From assembly GCF_013376045.1 (NCBI RefSeq), contig NZ_JABMJG010000006.1, positions 434,001 to 498,000 on the forward strand: a stretch of 64,000 bases of DNA, in the 5' to 3' direction. The notes under the pieces were generated by a model. It saw only the letters and a program-made list of their open reading frames with translations. It did not search any database and was not told where the DNA came from. The position numbers and the translations under genes are program-made. This DNA is from Variovorax sp. SG517 (GTDB lineage Bacteria > Pseudomonadota > Gammaproteobacteria > Burkholderiales > Burkholderiaceae_C). Shown here piece by piece: positions 35,833 to 43,686 of the stretch (position 1 is the stretch's first letter; every line of letters begins with the position of its first letter).

Positions 35833-37026
35833 TTATCCGCCGATCGATCTGCGCAGGCCTTGATCGCGCGGCAGGCAGATCCGGATCTCCAGCCCGCCTC
35901 CGGGGCGCGCAGCGGCCTTTGCCTCGCCGCCATGTGCCTTGCAGATCGCCTGCACGACGGAGAGCCCCAGGCCGGTTCCCCCCGCGTAGCGGGAGCGCGA
36001 CCGTTCGCTGCGCCAGAAGCGCTCGAAGAAACGCGACACGTCGTCCACCGAAGCACTCTTGCCTCGATCCCGCACGATCAGTTCGAGTGTGGATGCATCT
36101 GCACGGCAGTCGATCTCCACCAGGCGGCCGTCGCTCGCATAGCGCACCGCGTTGTCGACCAGCGCCGAAAGGACCTGGCCCAGCCTGCCCCTGTCGGCGC
36201 GCACCGTCTCTTTCCTGCTCACATGGTTGGCCGCCGTCATGCCGCGTTCCTGAAGGGAAGGAAGAGCCCATGAGAGGCGCTCCTCGACGAAACCGTGCAG
36301 GTCGAACTCCGTCATTTCCAGCTGCAGGCGGCCACCTTGGGCCAATGACAGAACCTGGAGATCGCCAATGATGCGGTTGATCTGCCCCAGTTGATCGAGC
36401 ACGGTCCGGATCTGCTTTTCATCGAGCGGGAACACCTCGTCGACGATCCCCTGCAGCCGCCCCATTGCGGCAGTCAGCGGCGTGCGAAGCTCGTGGGCGA
36501 TCGCGGCGCTGGAGTCCTGCAGTTCGCGGTCGTAGGCCTCCAGGCGCTCGGCCATCGCGTTGAAGTGGTTGGCCAGGCGCTGGAGTTCGGCCGGTGCGGA
36601 TTCGAGCACCGGCGCACGGGCGGAGAAACGCCCCATCGAGACCGATTCCGCCGCCGTCGCGACATCGGAGACGGGCTCGACGATGCGGCGCGCCAGGAGC
36701 AATCCGAACGCCGCTACGAAGGGGGTGATGGAAAGGCTCAGCAGCATCTGGATGAGCAAGTCGTCCGAATCCGACGGCATTGCGAAGCGGTCGCCGTACT
36801 GGGTATAGAGCTCGACCAGGCGCTTCGAGACCTCCTCGCTCTTGGGCGCGTTCTCGAGTTGCCTGAGTTCTTCGGCGACGCCGGGCGGCAGCTGGGCCTC
36901 GTTCTTCGATTCCCAGTAGCTGTAGCGCACCCACATGCCCGCCTGCACGGCCGCCGTGGCGGCAATCGCCAGCGCGATCATCCGCCACGTGAGCCACGCC
37001 CACAGCGAACGGCGCGATGGCTTCAT
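35833..37026 (-). CDS. two-component sensor histidine kinase
   Basis: This 397-residue inner-membrane kinase has a helix at about 12-31, a periplasmic sensor segment of about 60 residues, a second helix near 91-113, a HAMP domain, the phospho-acceptor His178 in IAHELRTP and an HATPase with VRDRGK and GGTGLGLSVVQ. The layout matches BaeS/PmrB/CpxA-like envelope-stress sensors. Its ATG overlaps the response regulator stop by four bases, so the pair is translationally coupled. The signal is unknown, but neighbouring lipid A and efflux genes suggest cationic peptides or envelope damage. Confidence 0.92.
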   Translation of the reverse strand: MKPSRRSLWAWLTWRMIALAIAATAAVQAGMWVRYSYWESKNEAQLPPGVAEELRQLENAPKSEEVSKRLVELYTQYGDRFAMPSDSDDLLIQMLLSLSITPFVAAFGLLLARRIVEPVSDVATAAESVSMGRFSARAPVLESAPAELQRLANHFNAMAERLEAYDRELQDSSAAIAHELRTPLTAAMGRLQGIVDEVFPLDEKQIRTVLDQLGQINRIIGDLQVLSLAQGGRLQLEMTEFDLHGFVEERLSWALPSLQERGMTAANHVSRKETVRADRGRLGQVLSALVDNAVRYASDGRLVEIDCRADASTLELIVRDRGKSASVDDVSRFFERFWRSERSRSRYAGGTGLGLSVVQAICKAHGGEAKAAARPGGGLEIRICLPRDQGLRRSIGG

Positions 37027-37718
37027 CTGGAATCGCCAAGGCGATAGCCGACGCCCCGCACGGCCGTCGGGGTGCCCTGGACGCCTTGTTCTTCCAGCTT
37101 TCGCCGCAGGTTGTGCACATGCGTGTCGACCACCCGCTCGAGCGCATCGCTCTCCGGCAGGCATGCTTCCAGCAATTCGAGGCGGCTGAAGGCTTTGCGC
37201 GGATTGCGCATCAGGGTCGCCAGGAGCTTGAACTCGGTGATGGTCAGGTCGAGAGGCTCTGACTTGTCCGCGACACGTGCCATCACGGCGTCGAGATCGA
37301 GCTCCAGCGGCCCCCACGCAAGGTGAGTCTGGCTGCTCTGTTGAGAGCCATTGCGCACGCGCTTCAAGATGACCTGCACGCGCGCGACCACCTCCTTGGG
37401 GTTGAAGGGCTTAACGACATAGTCGTCCGCGCCGTAGCGAAGCGCACCCAGCTTCTCCACTTCCCCATCGACGGCCGTGACCATGATGACGGGTATATCG
37501 CCGGCCCTGCGAATGGCGCCGAGGATCTCGTTCCCATTGACCTGCGGCAGCATGTAGTCGAGGAGCACCAGGTCCGGCTGCCATTGCCGGAACATCTGCA
37601 TGGCCTCGCCGCCATCGCGGCAAATGGACGTGAGATAGCCATCGCGCTGCAGATAGGCGGCCAGCACCTCGGCGATCTGGGAATCGTCTTCAACAATCAG
37701 GATGCGTTCGTTGGCCAT
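37023..37718 (-). CDS. OmpR-family response regulator
   Basis: This 231-residue regulator has a receiver domain (1-120) with Asp11/Asp12, phospho-acceptor Asp54 (LLDYML), Thr81 and Lys103. A winged-helix DNA-binding domain (about 135-230) follows with VDTHVHNLRRKLE as recognition helix and the terminal GVGYRL. It is the first gene of the regulator-kinase operon. The closest layouts are BaeR and PmrA; no finer assignment is safe. It should bind tandem half-sites with 11-base spacing, and three such candidate boxes occur nearby (35728, 37991, 42285). Confidence 0.92.
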   Translation of the reverse strand: MANERILIVEDDSQIAEVLAAYLQRDGYLTSICRDGGEAMQMFRQWQPDLVLLDYMLPQVNGNEILGAIRRAGDIPVIMVTAVDGEVEKLGALRYGADDYVVKPFNPKEVVARVQVILKRVRNGSQQSSQTHLAWGPLELDLDAVMARVADKSEPLDLTITEFKLLATLMRNPRKAFSRLELLEACLPESDALERVVDTHVHNLRRKLEEQGVQGTPTAVRGVGYRLGDSR

Positions 37719-38162
37719 GGGAATCGTGTTTCTTGTTTGCGGCGGGCATGACCTGGGTTCGCGATGGAATCGCACATGCGCGAGGGCGGGAACTTTCGTT
37801 TGGAGCCTGTGCGGGAACACTCTCGCGAACAACCCCGGCATTATCCGGCGCGTGCGAAGAGCGCAGGCAGAGACATCGTTGCCGCTGCCGCATCGAAACG
37901 CGCATTGCGATGGCAACGCGGGCATCGCGCGTAATGAACGGGATCTCGAGCCATTGTCAGGTCCATCTGTCAAAGCTCGAACCACCCTTTATCAAGATCT
38001 GATCAAGACTCGGTAGTCGTCGGAGTTGGGGAGGCCAAGCTGAATCGAGCCGCGCCTGAAATTTCCAGATAAGAACGCTTCTTGAACGAAACCACATAGA
38101 CATTCAATCGCGGCTTGATCGGCGCACGAGAACATGGCTTGCATTTTCATCGAGAACAAGCC
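37719..38162. other. control region between response regulator and small membrane protein genes
   Basis: This 444-base stretch has no supported gene. It contains the 37991-38008 direct-repeat box and an A+T-richer segment around 37975-38110, probably the divergent promoters. No RNA structure was recognised. Confidence 0.5.
37991..38008. promoter_or_regulatory. PmrA-like direct-repeat box 2
   Basis: ATCAAGATCTGATCAAGA contains two exact ATCAAGA units with an 11-base period. On the other strand this is CTTGAT-N5-CTTGAT, the best match of the three boxes. It lies between the response regulator gene and the small membrane protein gene and could serve either or both. Confidence 0.6.
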
Positions 38163-38363
38163 ATGGAATTTCAGGTCGAGGCATTCCCCACGCCGAAGTC
38201 CTCGGATACGCGCACGGCCACGGCCACGGGCAGGGGCAGGGGCAGGGGCATACGGCGTGACTCAACGATCGTGGCATGGGTCTCTGCCAGAGGCGACAAG
38301 GTGCTCATGGTGGTCGTGCTCTTTGCCGTGGCATCGTGGTTGTTCTACTGGTTCGGGCCCTGA
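38163..38363 (+). CDS. small single-helix membrane protein
   Basis: This is a 66-residue open reading frame with a polar Arg/Thr/Gly-rich N-terminal half (TATATGRGRGRGIRR) and one C-terminal hydrophobic helix (KVLMVVVLFAVASWLFYWF), predicted N-in. Small membrane proteins under envelope two-component systems often modulate the kinase or lipid A enzymes. The upstream direct-repeat box makes this plausible. There is no clear Shine-Dalgarno and no recognised homologue, so coding status is uncertain. Confidence 0.5.
   Translation: MEFQVEAFPTPKSSDTRTATATGRGRGRGIRRDSTIVAWVSARGDKVLMVVVLFAVASWLFYWFGP
38213..38250 (+). repeat. short hexanucleotide repeats inside the small gene
   Basis: Two runs of six-base units, CACGGC (about three copies) then GCAGGG (about three and a half copies), encode the TATATGRGRGRG part of the small protein. 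Changes in copy number would keep the reading frame. Confidence 0.6.
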
Positions 38364-38479
38364 GCCGCCGCGCGCTGGTGCAGTGGCGGCCGGCAGCACG
38401 CCCAGTTCGAACCCGCCGAGTTCTGCTTCCAGCGAGCAGATGAAGCTGCCGCCGAAGACGCAGCCTGGGCTCGCGATCT

Positions 38480-39451
38480 TCATGCCGTCGCTGCCCTCAG
38501 AGCCGACAGAGGTGCGATGCGAACGCCCAGCTCTCGCAGAAGGTGCGGGAGGTGAGGGTCGGACCACACCGCGAACTCGACACAGCGCCCGCGGCTGATG
38601 ACATCGCCCACCGCCAAGCTCCCGGGGTGGCACATCAGCAGATCGCCGCTGCGGGCCTGCCTCAGCCATCGCCGCAACAAGGAGCCGTACCCGCTTTCGG
38701 TGGCATCGAAGCCGTAGACACCCAGCAGACGGCGATTGGCGACGAAGCCCAGCGAGCGAGCGCGGCGGCGGAAAGGCTCGGCGCCCACCAGGTGATCGAT
38801 GAGCCATGCCTTGCGTCCGTCGGCACTTCGAAGGCCACCCGAGAGCGAGGCAGCCGGCGCGGCGCTCACGCGAAGCCACGGCAAGGTGCCGCCGTACCGC
38901 CTGAGCAGCACGTCCAGCACCACGTCCCGTATCACGGGCAGGTGATGCACGTGTTCGTGGCTGTCCACATGGGCGGGAACGCGGAACATCTCTTCCTCGA
39001 AGGCGTCGAGCTGGCGCAGCAGGGCTTCGCGCACAAGGCGCTTCGGCAGCAGCCGGAGATGGGCCGCTGCGATCAAGGTCTGCACCGACCCCAGCGCGGG
39101 CGCTCCGCTGAACGACTGCGTCAGGTTGAAGTGAAGCCCGACATCGATCCGCCGGCTGTCCAGGAGCCGCGCACGCGCCGCGCCGTCTTCCCACTCCGGT
39201 GCCTGGGTCATTGCACTCAGCGCACTCACGCGCCGCATTTCCGCCAGGTGCAGCGCGGCTGCATTGACACCGGTATTCAGGCCGAAATCATCCACGCACA
39301 CGGCGATGGTGCGCTCGGGACATGCGGACACCTCATCGCCCCCCATCTGGACTTGCTCGGCACATGGCCCGCATGCGACTGCCGGGTCTGCATTGCCGGG
39401 CGAGATGCGGCAAGCCTCCGGCGCCACGGATGTGGGTTGCTTGTTCTTCAT
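38480..39451 (-). CDS. ChbG/HpnK (YdjC, NaxD-like) carbohydrate deacetylase
   Basis: This 323-residue protein has the YdjC-family metal site: VDDFGLNTG near residue 53, the HVDSHEHVHHLP motif near 160, and a late GDLLMCHPG. Family members remove acetyl from N-acetylhexosamines. In Francisella, the homologue NaxD deacetylates undecaprenyl-phosphate-GalNAc before transfer to lipid A. Here the gene is the third of an overlapping operon with an ArnC/GtrB-like GT2 and an ArnT-like transferase, which matches that pathway. The ATG overlaps the GT2 stop by four bases. Confidence 0.88.
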   Translation of the reverse strand: MKNKQPTSVAPEACRISPGNADPAVACGPCAEQVQMGGDEVSACPERTIAVCVDDFGLNTGVNAAALHLAEMRRVSALSAMTQAPEWEDGAARARLLDSRRIDVGLHFNLTQSFSGAPALGSVQTLIAAAHLRLLPKRLVREALLRQLDAFEEEMFRVPAHVDSHEHVHHLPVIRDVVLDVLLRRYGGTLPWLRVSAAPAASLSGGLRSADGRKAWLIDHLVGAEPFRRRARSLGFVANRRLLGVYGFDATESGYGSLLRRWLRQARSGDLLMCHPGSLAVGDVISRGRCVEFAVWSDPHLPHLLRELGVRIAPLSALRAATA

Positions 39452-40587
39452 CGGTGCCGTTCCTCTTGAGGTGCGGCTTCCAGCGGATCCGCGCCGCCGT
39501 CCGGACCACTGTCCTTCAGGCCGGTTCCCTGAGACCTGCGAATCAGATACAGCGGGCGTCCCTTCACTTCATCAAAGACCCGCGCCAGGTACTCTCCGAT
39601 CACGCCGAGCGACATCAGCTGCACGCCCGCCAGCAGGAACATGGCGACGACGATCGTGGTCCATCCCGACACTTCATTGCCCCAAAGCATGTACGACAAG
39701 GCCAGCATGCCGCCGTAGCCGAACGCGGCAAGCGCGAGCAGTCCTCCAAGCACGCTGGCCGCGCGCAGAGGCCAGCTGGTGAACATGGTGATGCCGGTCA
39801 GGGACAGGCTGCACAGCGCCTGCAAGCTGTAGTGGCTCCGGCCGTGAGGCCTCGCAGGCGGCACGTAGGCAATGTGCTCTACGCGGAAGCCGACCCAGGC
39901 GAACAGCCCCTTCATGAAGCGGCTGCGTTCCGGAAGGGTGCACAGCGCGTCGACCACCACGCGGTCCAGCAACCGGAAGTCGCCTGCGTCGGCGGGTACC
40001 CGATAGCGTCGATCGCAGTCGAGAAGCCTGTAGAAGATCCGCGTCCCGATGCGCTTGACCCAGCCCTCCGCATCGCGATTCGAGCGCCTCGCGCAGACCA
40101 TATCGGCGCCCTGCGTCCAGCGGGCGATCATCTCGGGAATCAGTTCGGGAGGGTGCTGGCCGTCGCCGTCCATCAAGAGGACGAGATCGCCGCGCGCCGC
40201 GTCCAGGCCCGCGCTCAGGGCCGCCTCCTTGCCGAAGTTGCGCGAGAGCTCCAGCAGCCGCACGCCCTGGTCTTGCCAGCGCAACGCCGACTCGCAGGTG
40301 GCGTCGGTGCTGCCGTCGTCGACGACGATGACTTCCCACTCCCGCGACAGCGTGACCAGCACCGCGATCAGCCGCGGCAGAAGCAGTTCGAGGTTCCTGG
40401 CCTCGTTCCGGCAGGGAATGACGCAGCTGATGGAGGCGCCGTGATCTCGCTGCGCGGGTTGTCTGGGTTGCGCCGACGCCAGAGGCGCATCGTTCGACGG
40501 CCGTTCGGCCGGCCTGAAGTCATCGAGGTGCAAGCGCATGTGGGCGTCGAGCAGCGCTCTGCGGGTCAACGAGTCAATTCGCTGCAT
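39448..40587 (-). CDS. family 2 glycosyltransferase, undecaprenyl-phosphate sugar synthase type
   Basis: This 379-residue enzyme has a GT-A domain with VDDGSTD and the catalytic DGDGQHPPE (DxD region), and two C-terminal membrane helices (about 270-300 and 305-340). That is the layout of ArnC/GtrB/DPM1-type polyprenyl-phosphate glycosyltransferases. It should load a sugar, plausibly GalNAc or GlcNAc, onto undecaprenyl phosphate on the cytoplasmic face. GGAG precedes the ATG, which overlaps the end of the upstream ArnT-like gene by 14 bases. The deacetylase follows. Confidence 0.9.
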   Translation of the reverse strand: MQRIDSLTRRALLDAHMRLHLDDFRPAERPSNDAPLASAQPRQPAQRDHGASISCVIPCRNEARNLELLLPRLIAVLVTLSREWEVIVVDDGSTDATCESALRWQDQGVRLLELSRNFGKEAALSAGLDAARGDLVLLMDGDGQHPPELIPEMIARWTQGADMVCARRSNRDAEGWVKRIGTRIFYRLLDCDRRYRVPADAGDFRLLDRVVVDALCTLPERSRFMKGLFAWVGFRVEHIAYVPPARPHGRSHYSLQALCSLSLTGITMFTSWPLRAASVLGGLLALAAFGYGGMLALSYMLWGNEVSGWTTIVVAMFLLAGVQLMSLGVIGEYLARVFDEVKGRPLYLIRRSQGTGLKDSGPDGGADPLEAAPQEERHR

Positions 40588-42199
40588 TTGCTCTCCGCGT
40601 GCAGTAGATGGACGGCGAGCGAGGGACGACGGTTCGCCAGTACAAGCCGGGGAATTTCTCGCCTACCGGCCGATAGCCCGGGTGTGATGCAGCCTTGCTC
40701 AGTTCCAGGACGCCGCAGTTGTCGACCAGCTCCTTGTTCACCCAAGGGCTGATGTCGAAGCGGCCATCGATCAGGACCAGAGGGCGTTCACCGAGCTGCA
40801 GCGCCAGTGCGCCTGCCTCGGCGGGAGGCCCCGCGATCACGCGGACCGGTCCTCCGAGTTGAGCGCGTGCTGCCGGCGCTACCGCGTCGGCCAGCGCTTT
40901 CGCATCGAAATTCCGCCAGTGATGGCGCTGCAGCCGAAACTCTCCGTTGGCGGAAATCATTTGGCCCCAGGCCAGCAATACCAGTTGAATGAGGCAGAAG
41001 CTCACCAGCGCAGATTTCAACGAGACGCGGGGCCACACTTCTTTCCAGGGACCCAGCTCCATGAAGGCCGGAACGGCGAGCAGGAGGAACGGAGCCCCCC
41101 AATGCAACTGCAGGTCCGCGCCCACGGCCAGGCCCAGCACGAGAGTGAAGACCAGCGGCGTGAGGCCGAAGCACAGCAGGAGCCTGCGGCTCATTCCATC
41201 GTCGTCGGGCAGCGGCGCACGCGGTGGCGCGTGGACATCCGTGCGTGCGCGGACTGCAAGCCAGAGCACCGACAGAAGTAGCAGCCACGCAGGCAGCGCC
41301 CGGTTCAGGAGCTGATCGAACAACCAGCGCAAGCAGACGCCCAGCCTCCGCATCCCGTGGAGATCGAGGCCCAGCGACGACTCCATCGCATAGCGGATCG
41401 GACCGAGGTCGTGCGTCCAGAGCCAGTACAGATGCGGAGCCATGACAGCCAGCGAAACGGTCGCGGCCAGGGCAAGGCCCCGTCGATGATCCGCATCTCG
41501 CCAGCCTCTTTGCCACACCCAGAACACCGCCACGGCGAGGGCCATCACGACGATGTGATATTTCGCGAGCCCTCCGACGCCGAGGCAAACCCCCAACCAC
41601 AGCCACCAGCGGCGCTGCCTCGAGACAAATGCCTTCCAGGTGAGAACAGCGCTGGCCACTGCGAACGGGATCAGCACCACTTCGTGGTTGTAGTAGTAGA
41701 GACGGCCGTTGTAGTAGGTGATGCACAGGGCCGCAAGCAGTGCCACCGTGGCATACACGGTGCCGCGAAGGGCGGCAAGAAATCGCCAGAGCATGCCCAT
41801 CGCCGCCAGCACGAAGGCCGCGCCGAGCACATAGGTGATGGCCCCCGACAAGCCCATCAACTGCACGGGAAGCCAAAGCACCCACGTGGGCAGCGGAGGA
41901 TGCTTGTAGTAGCCCCATTCGAGGCTGCGCACCCAGGTGAGCTGCTCGATGTTGTCCGTGGGCGGCACGAGGCTCGACTGCGCAAGGTGCGGCAGCCAGA
42001 TGGCGGCGAACACGGCGAGCAGCGCGATGACCCAGGCTCCGCTGGGCCGGGGCGGCGAGGTGCCTCGGGACTCGGCGGACCGCGATGCCGGCCTGGCGCG
42101 ATCGGGCCGCGGTACAGGGCCGCTGAGCACGGCCTCGGCGGAGCGGACCACGGCCGACAAGGATGGACCGGGATTGGAATCTGGAAGCGGAGAGTGCAT
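40574..42199 (-). CDS. ArnT-like (GT39/GT83) membrane glycosyltransferase
   Basis: This 541-residue protein has 12 or more hydrophobic helices. The first periplasmic-loop motif (NIEQLTWVRSLEWGYYKHPP) is that of ArnT/PMT transferases that use undecaprenyl-phosphate sugars as donors. It is proposed to transfer an amino sugar to lipid A phosphate, as ArnT does with 4-amino-arabinose and FlmK with galactosamine. No arnA/arnB-type aminoarabinose synthesis genes are nearby, while a deacetylase and GT2 are, which favours hexosamine. It is first in the operon, with a PmrA-like box 86 bases upstream. Confidence 0.85.
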   Translation of the reverse strand: MHSPLPDSNPGPSLSAVVRSAEAVLSGPVPRPDRARPASRSAESRGTSPPRPSGAWVIALLAVFAAIWLPHLAQSSLVPPTDNIEQLTWVRSLEWGYYKHPPLPTWVLWLPVQLMGLSGAITYVLGAAFVLAAMGMLWRFLAALRGTVYATVALLAALCITYYNGRLYYYNHEVVLIPFAVASAVLTWKAFVSRQRRWWLWLGVCLGVGGLAKYHIVVMALAVAVFWVWQRGWRDADHRRGLALAATVSLAVMAPHLYWLWTHDLGPIRYAMESSLGLDLHGMRRLGVCLRWLFDQLLNRALPAWLLLLSVLWLAVRARTDVHAPPRAPLPDDDGMSRRLLLCFGLTPLVFTLVLGLAVGADLQLHWGAPFLLLAVPAFMELGPWKEVWPRVSLKSALVSFCLIQLVLLAWGQMISANGEFRLQRHHWRNFDAKALADAVAPAARAQLGGPVRVIAGPPAEAGALALQLGERPLVLIDGRFDISPWVNKELVDNCGVLELSKAASHPGYRPVGEKFPGLYWRTVVPRSPSIYCTRRANAAN

Positions 42200-42284
42200 T
42201 CGAAGGCGCGCGAGCCCAGGCGGGCTTCAGGATTGACTGTGACGAAATGCTCTCTTCGCACGATGCAGAAGCACTGGGGGTTTC

Positions 42285-42302
42285 ATCAACGTTCGATCAA
42301 TT
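42285..42302. promoter_or_regulatory. PmrA-like direct-repeat box 3
   Basis: ATCAACGTTCGATCAATT has two ATCAA units with an 11-base period (other strand: ATTGAT-N5-GTTGAT). It lies between the divergent ArnT-like and MacA-like genes and could control both. Confidence 0.5.
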
Positions 42303-42471
42303 CGCGTTGAACGGCCCTTGAGCGCGCCCGAGCGCTTTGGCTCTCGATCGGATCTGGATCGTGCGCAGGCTCTTTCTCGATGCGCTTTCACAAGAATCCT
42401 CTCCGGTCCCTTCGATGGGACGGACCTCGTTGCCGCACGGATGGCCGCCCCTGGCTGTCCGGCACAGGGCC

Positions 42472-43686
42472 ATGAACCCCAACCTTGAAAGCGATGCATT
42501 GAAGACAGCTCGTAAATGGGCACTCGCGGTCGGCGCCGTCGTCGTTGCCACTGCCGGCGCGTTCGCGCTCGTGGAAATGAACACAGGCCCGCAATCCGAT
42601 CTGGCCACCGCAGTGGTCGAGCGCGGCACCTTGGCCCAGGAAGTACAGGCGGTGGGCCGGGTCCGTCCCAAGGAGTTGGTCGCCGTCGGCGCACAGGTGT
42701 CGGGCCGGGTGGAGCGCCTGCACGTGAGCCTGGGGCAGCGTGTAGCCAAGGGACAGCTGATCGCCGAAGTCGATGCGCAGCCGCAGCAGATCGCGCTGCG
42801 CAGTGCCGAGGCTGTGGTCGACTCGCTGCGCGCGCAGCTCAACGCGCGGCGCGTTGCAATGGCGCAGGCCCGGGTGCTGCTGCGCCGCCAGCAGACGCTG
42901 ACCGTGGCCGAGGCGACCGCGCAGGCCGATCTTGAAGCAGCGCAGGCGGCGGTGGATACGCAGCGAGCCGAGATCGACTCGTTGCAGGCCCAGGTCGTGC
43001 AGGCGCGCACGCAGGTCGACACGGCGCGCACGCAGCTCGACTACACACGCATCGTGGCACCGATGGACGGCGTCGTGGTGGCGGTGGTCACCCGGCAGGG
43101 ACAGACGCTCAACGCCTTCCAGAGCACCCCCACCATCGTCATGCTGGCGAAGCTGGACGTGATGACCGTGCGCGCCGAGATTTCCGAGGCCGACGTGAAC
43201 CTGGTGGCGGCGGGCATGGCGGCGAGCTTCGTCGTGCCGGGCAGCCGCACCGACCGCTATCAGGCACGCATCGCCCTGATCGAGCCGGCTCCCGACTCCA
43301 TCGCCAACGAGGCTGCGGCGGCCGGAGGCGCCTCGTCCACAGCCGCCGCGGCCAAGGCCGTCTACTACAACGCCCTGTTCGATGTGCCCAACGAACACGG
43401 CATGCTGCGCCCCTCCATGACGGTCCAGGTCTCCGTGCACGTGAAGAAGATCGAGGACGCATTGCTCATTCCCGCCGTGGCGCTGCGACCGGGTGCGAAG
43501 GCCGGACACGGAACGGTGCGCTTGCTGCAGCCGGACGGGGACGTGGTCGAGCGCCAGGTGCAGACCGGCCTGCGCACGCCCCTGCAGGTGCAGGTACTCG
43601 GCGGCCTGGCCGTCGGGGAACGCGTCGTGGTCGGTGAGCCGGTCGCGGCGGATGCCGCAGTGCCTCAAGGACCGGCGCTATGGTAG
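42472..43686 (+). CDS. MacA-type periplasmic adaptor (membrane fusion) protein
   Basis: This 404-residue adaptor has an N-terminal membrane anchor (KWALAVGAVVVATAGAFAL), a barrel-sandwich (lipoyl) half-motif near 58-90, a long coiled-coil hairpin (about 100-200), the second lipoyl half (DYTRIVAPMDGVVVAV) and beta-barrel/membrane-proximal domains. It should link MacB to the outer-membrane factor encoded downstream. The ATG at 42472 gives the anchor directly; earlier in-frame starts add an unlikely leader. It overlaps the macB-like gene by seven bases. Efflux of peptides, lipopeptides or macrolides is the family role. Confidence 0.9.
   Translation: MNPNLESDALKTARKWALAVGAVVVATAGAFALVEMNTGPQSDLATAVVERGTLAQEVQAVGRVRPKELVAVGAQVSGRVERLHVSLGQRVAKGQLIAEVDAQPQQIALRSAEAVVDSLRAQLNARRVAMAQARVLLRRQQTLTVAEATAQADLEAAQAAVDTQRAEIDSLQAQVVQARTQVDTARTQLDYTRIVAPMDGVVVAVVTRQGQTLNAFQSTPTIVMLAKLDVMTVRAEISEADVNLVAAGMAASFVVPGSRTDRYQARIALIEPAPDSIANEAAAAGGASSTAAAAKAVYYNALFDVPNEHGMLRPSMTVQVSVHVKKIEDALLIPAVALRPGAKAGHGTVRLLQPDGDVVERQVQTGLRTPLQVQVLGGLAVGERVVVGEPVAADAAVPQGPALW

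Noticed and set aside
38213..38250. CRISPR-like or phase-variation array
   Set aside because: Only short six-base units without spacers; repeat changes would keep the frame.
42337..42471. Upstream in-frame start for the MacA-like adaptor
   Set aside because: It would add a polar 45-residue leader before the membrane anchor; ATG at 42472 matches the family layout.
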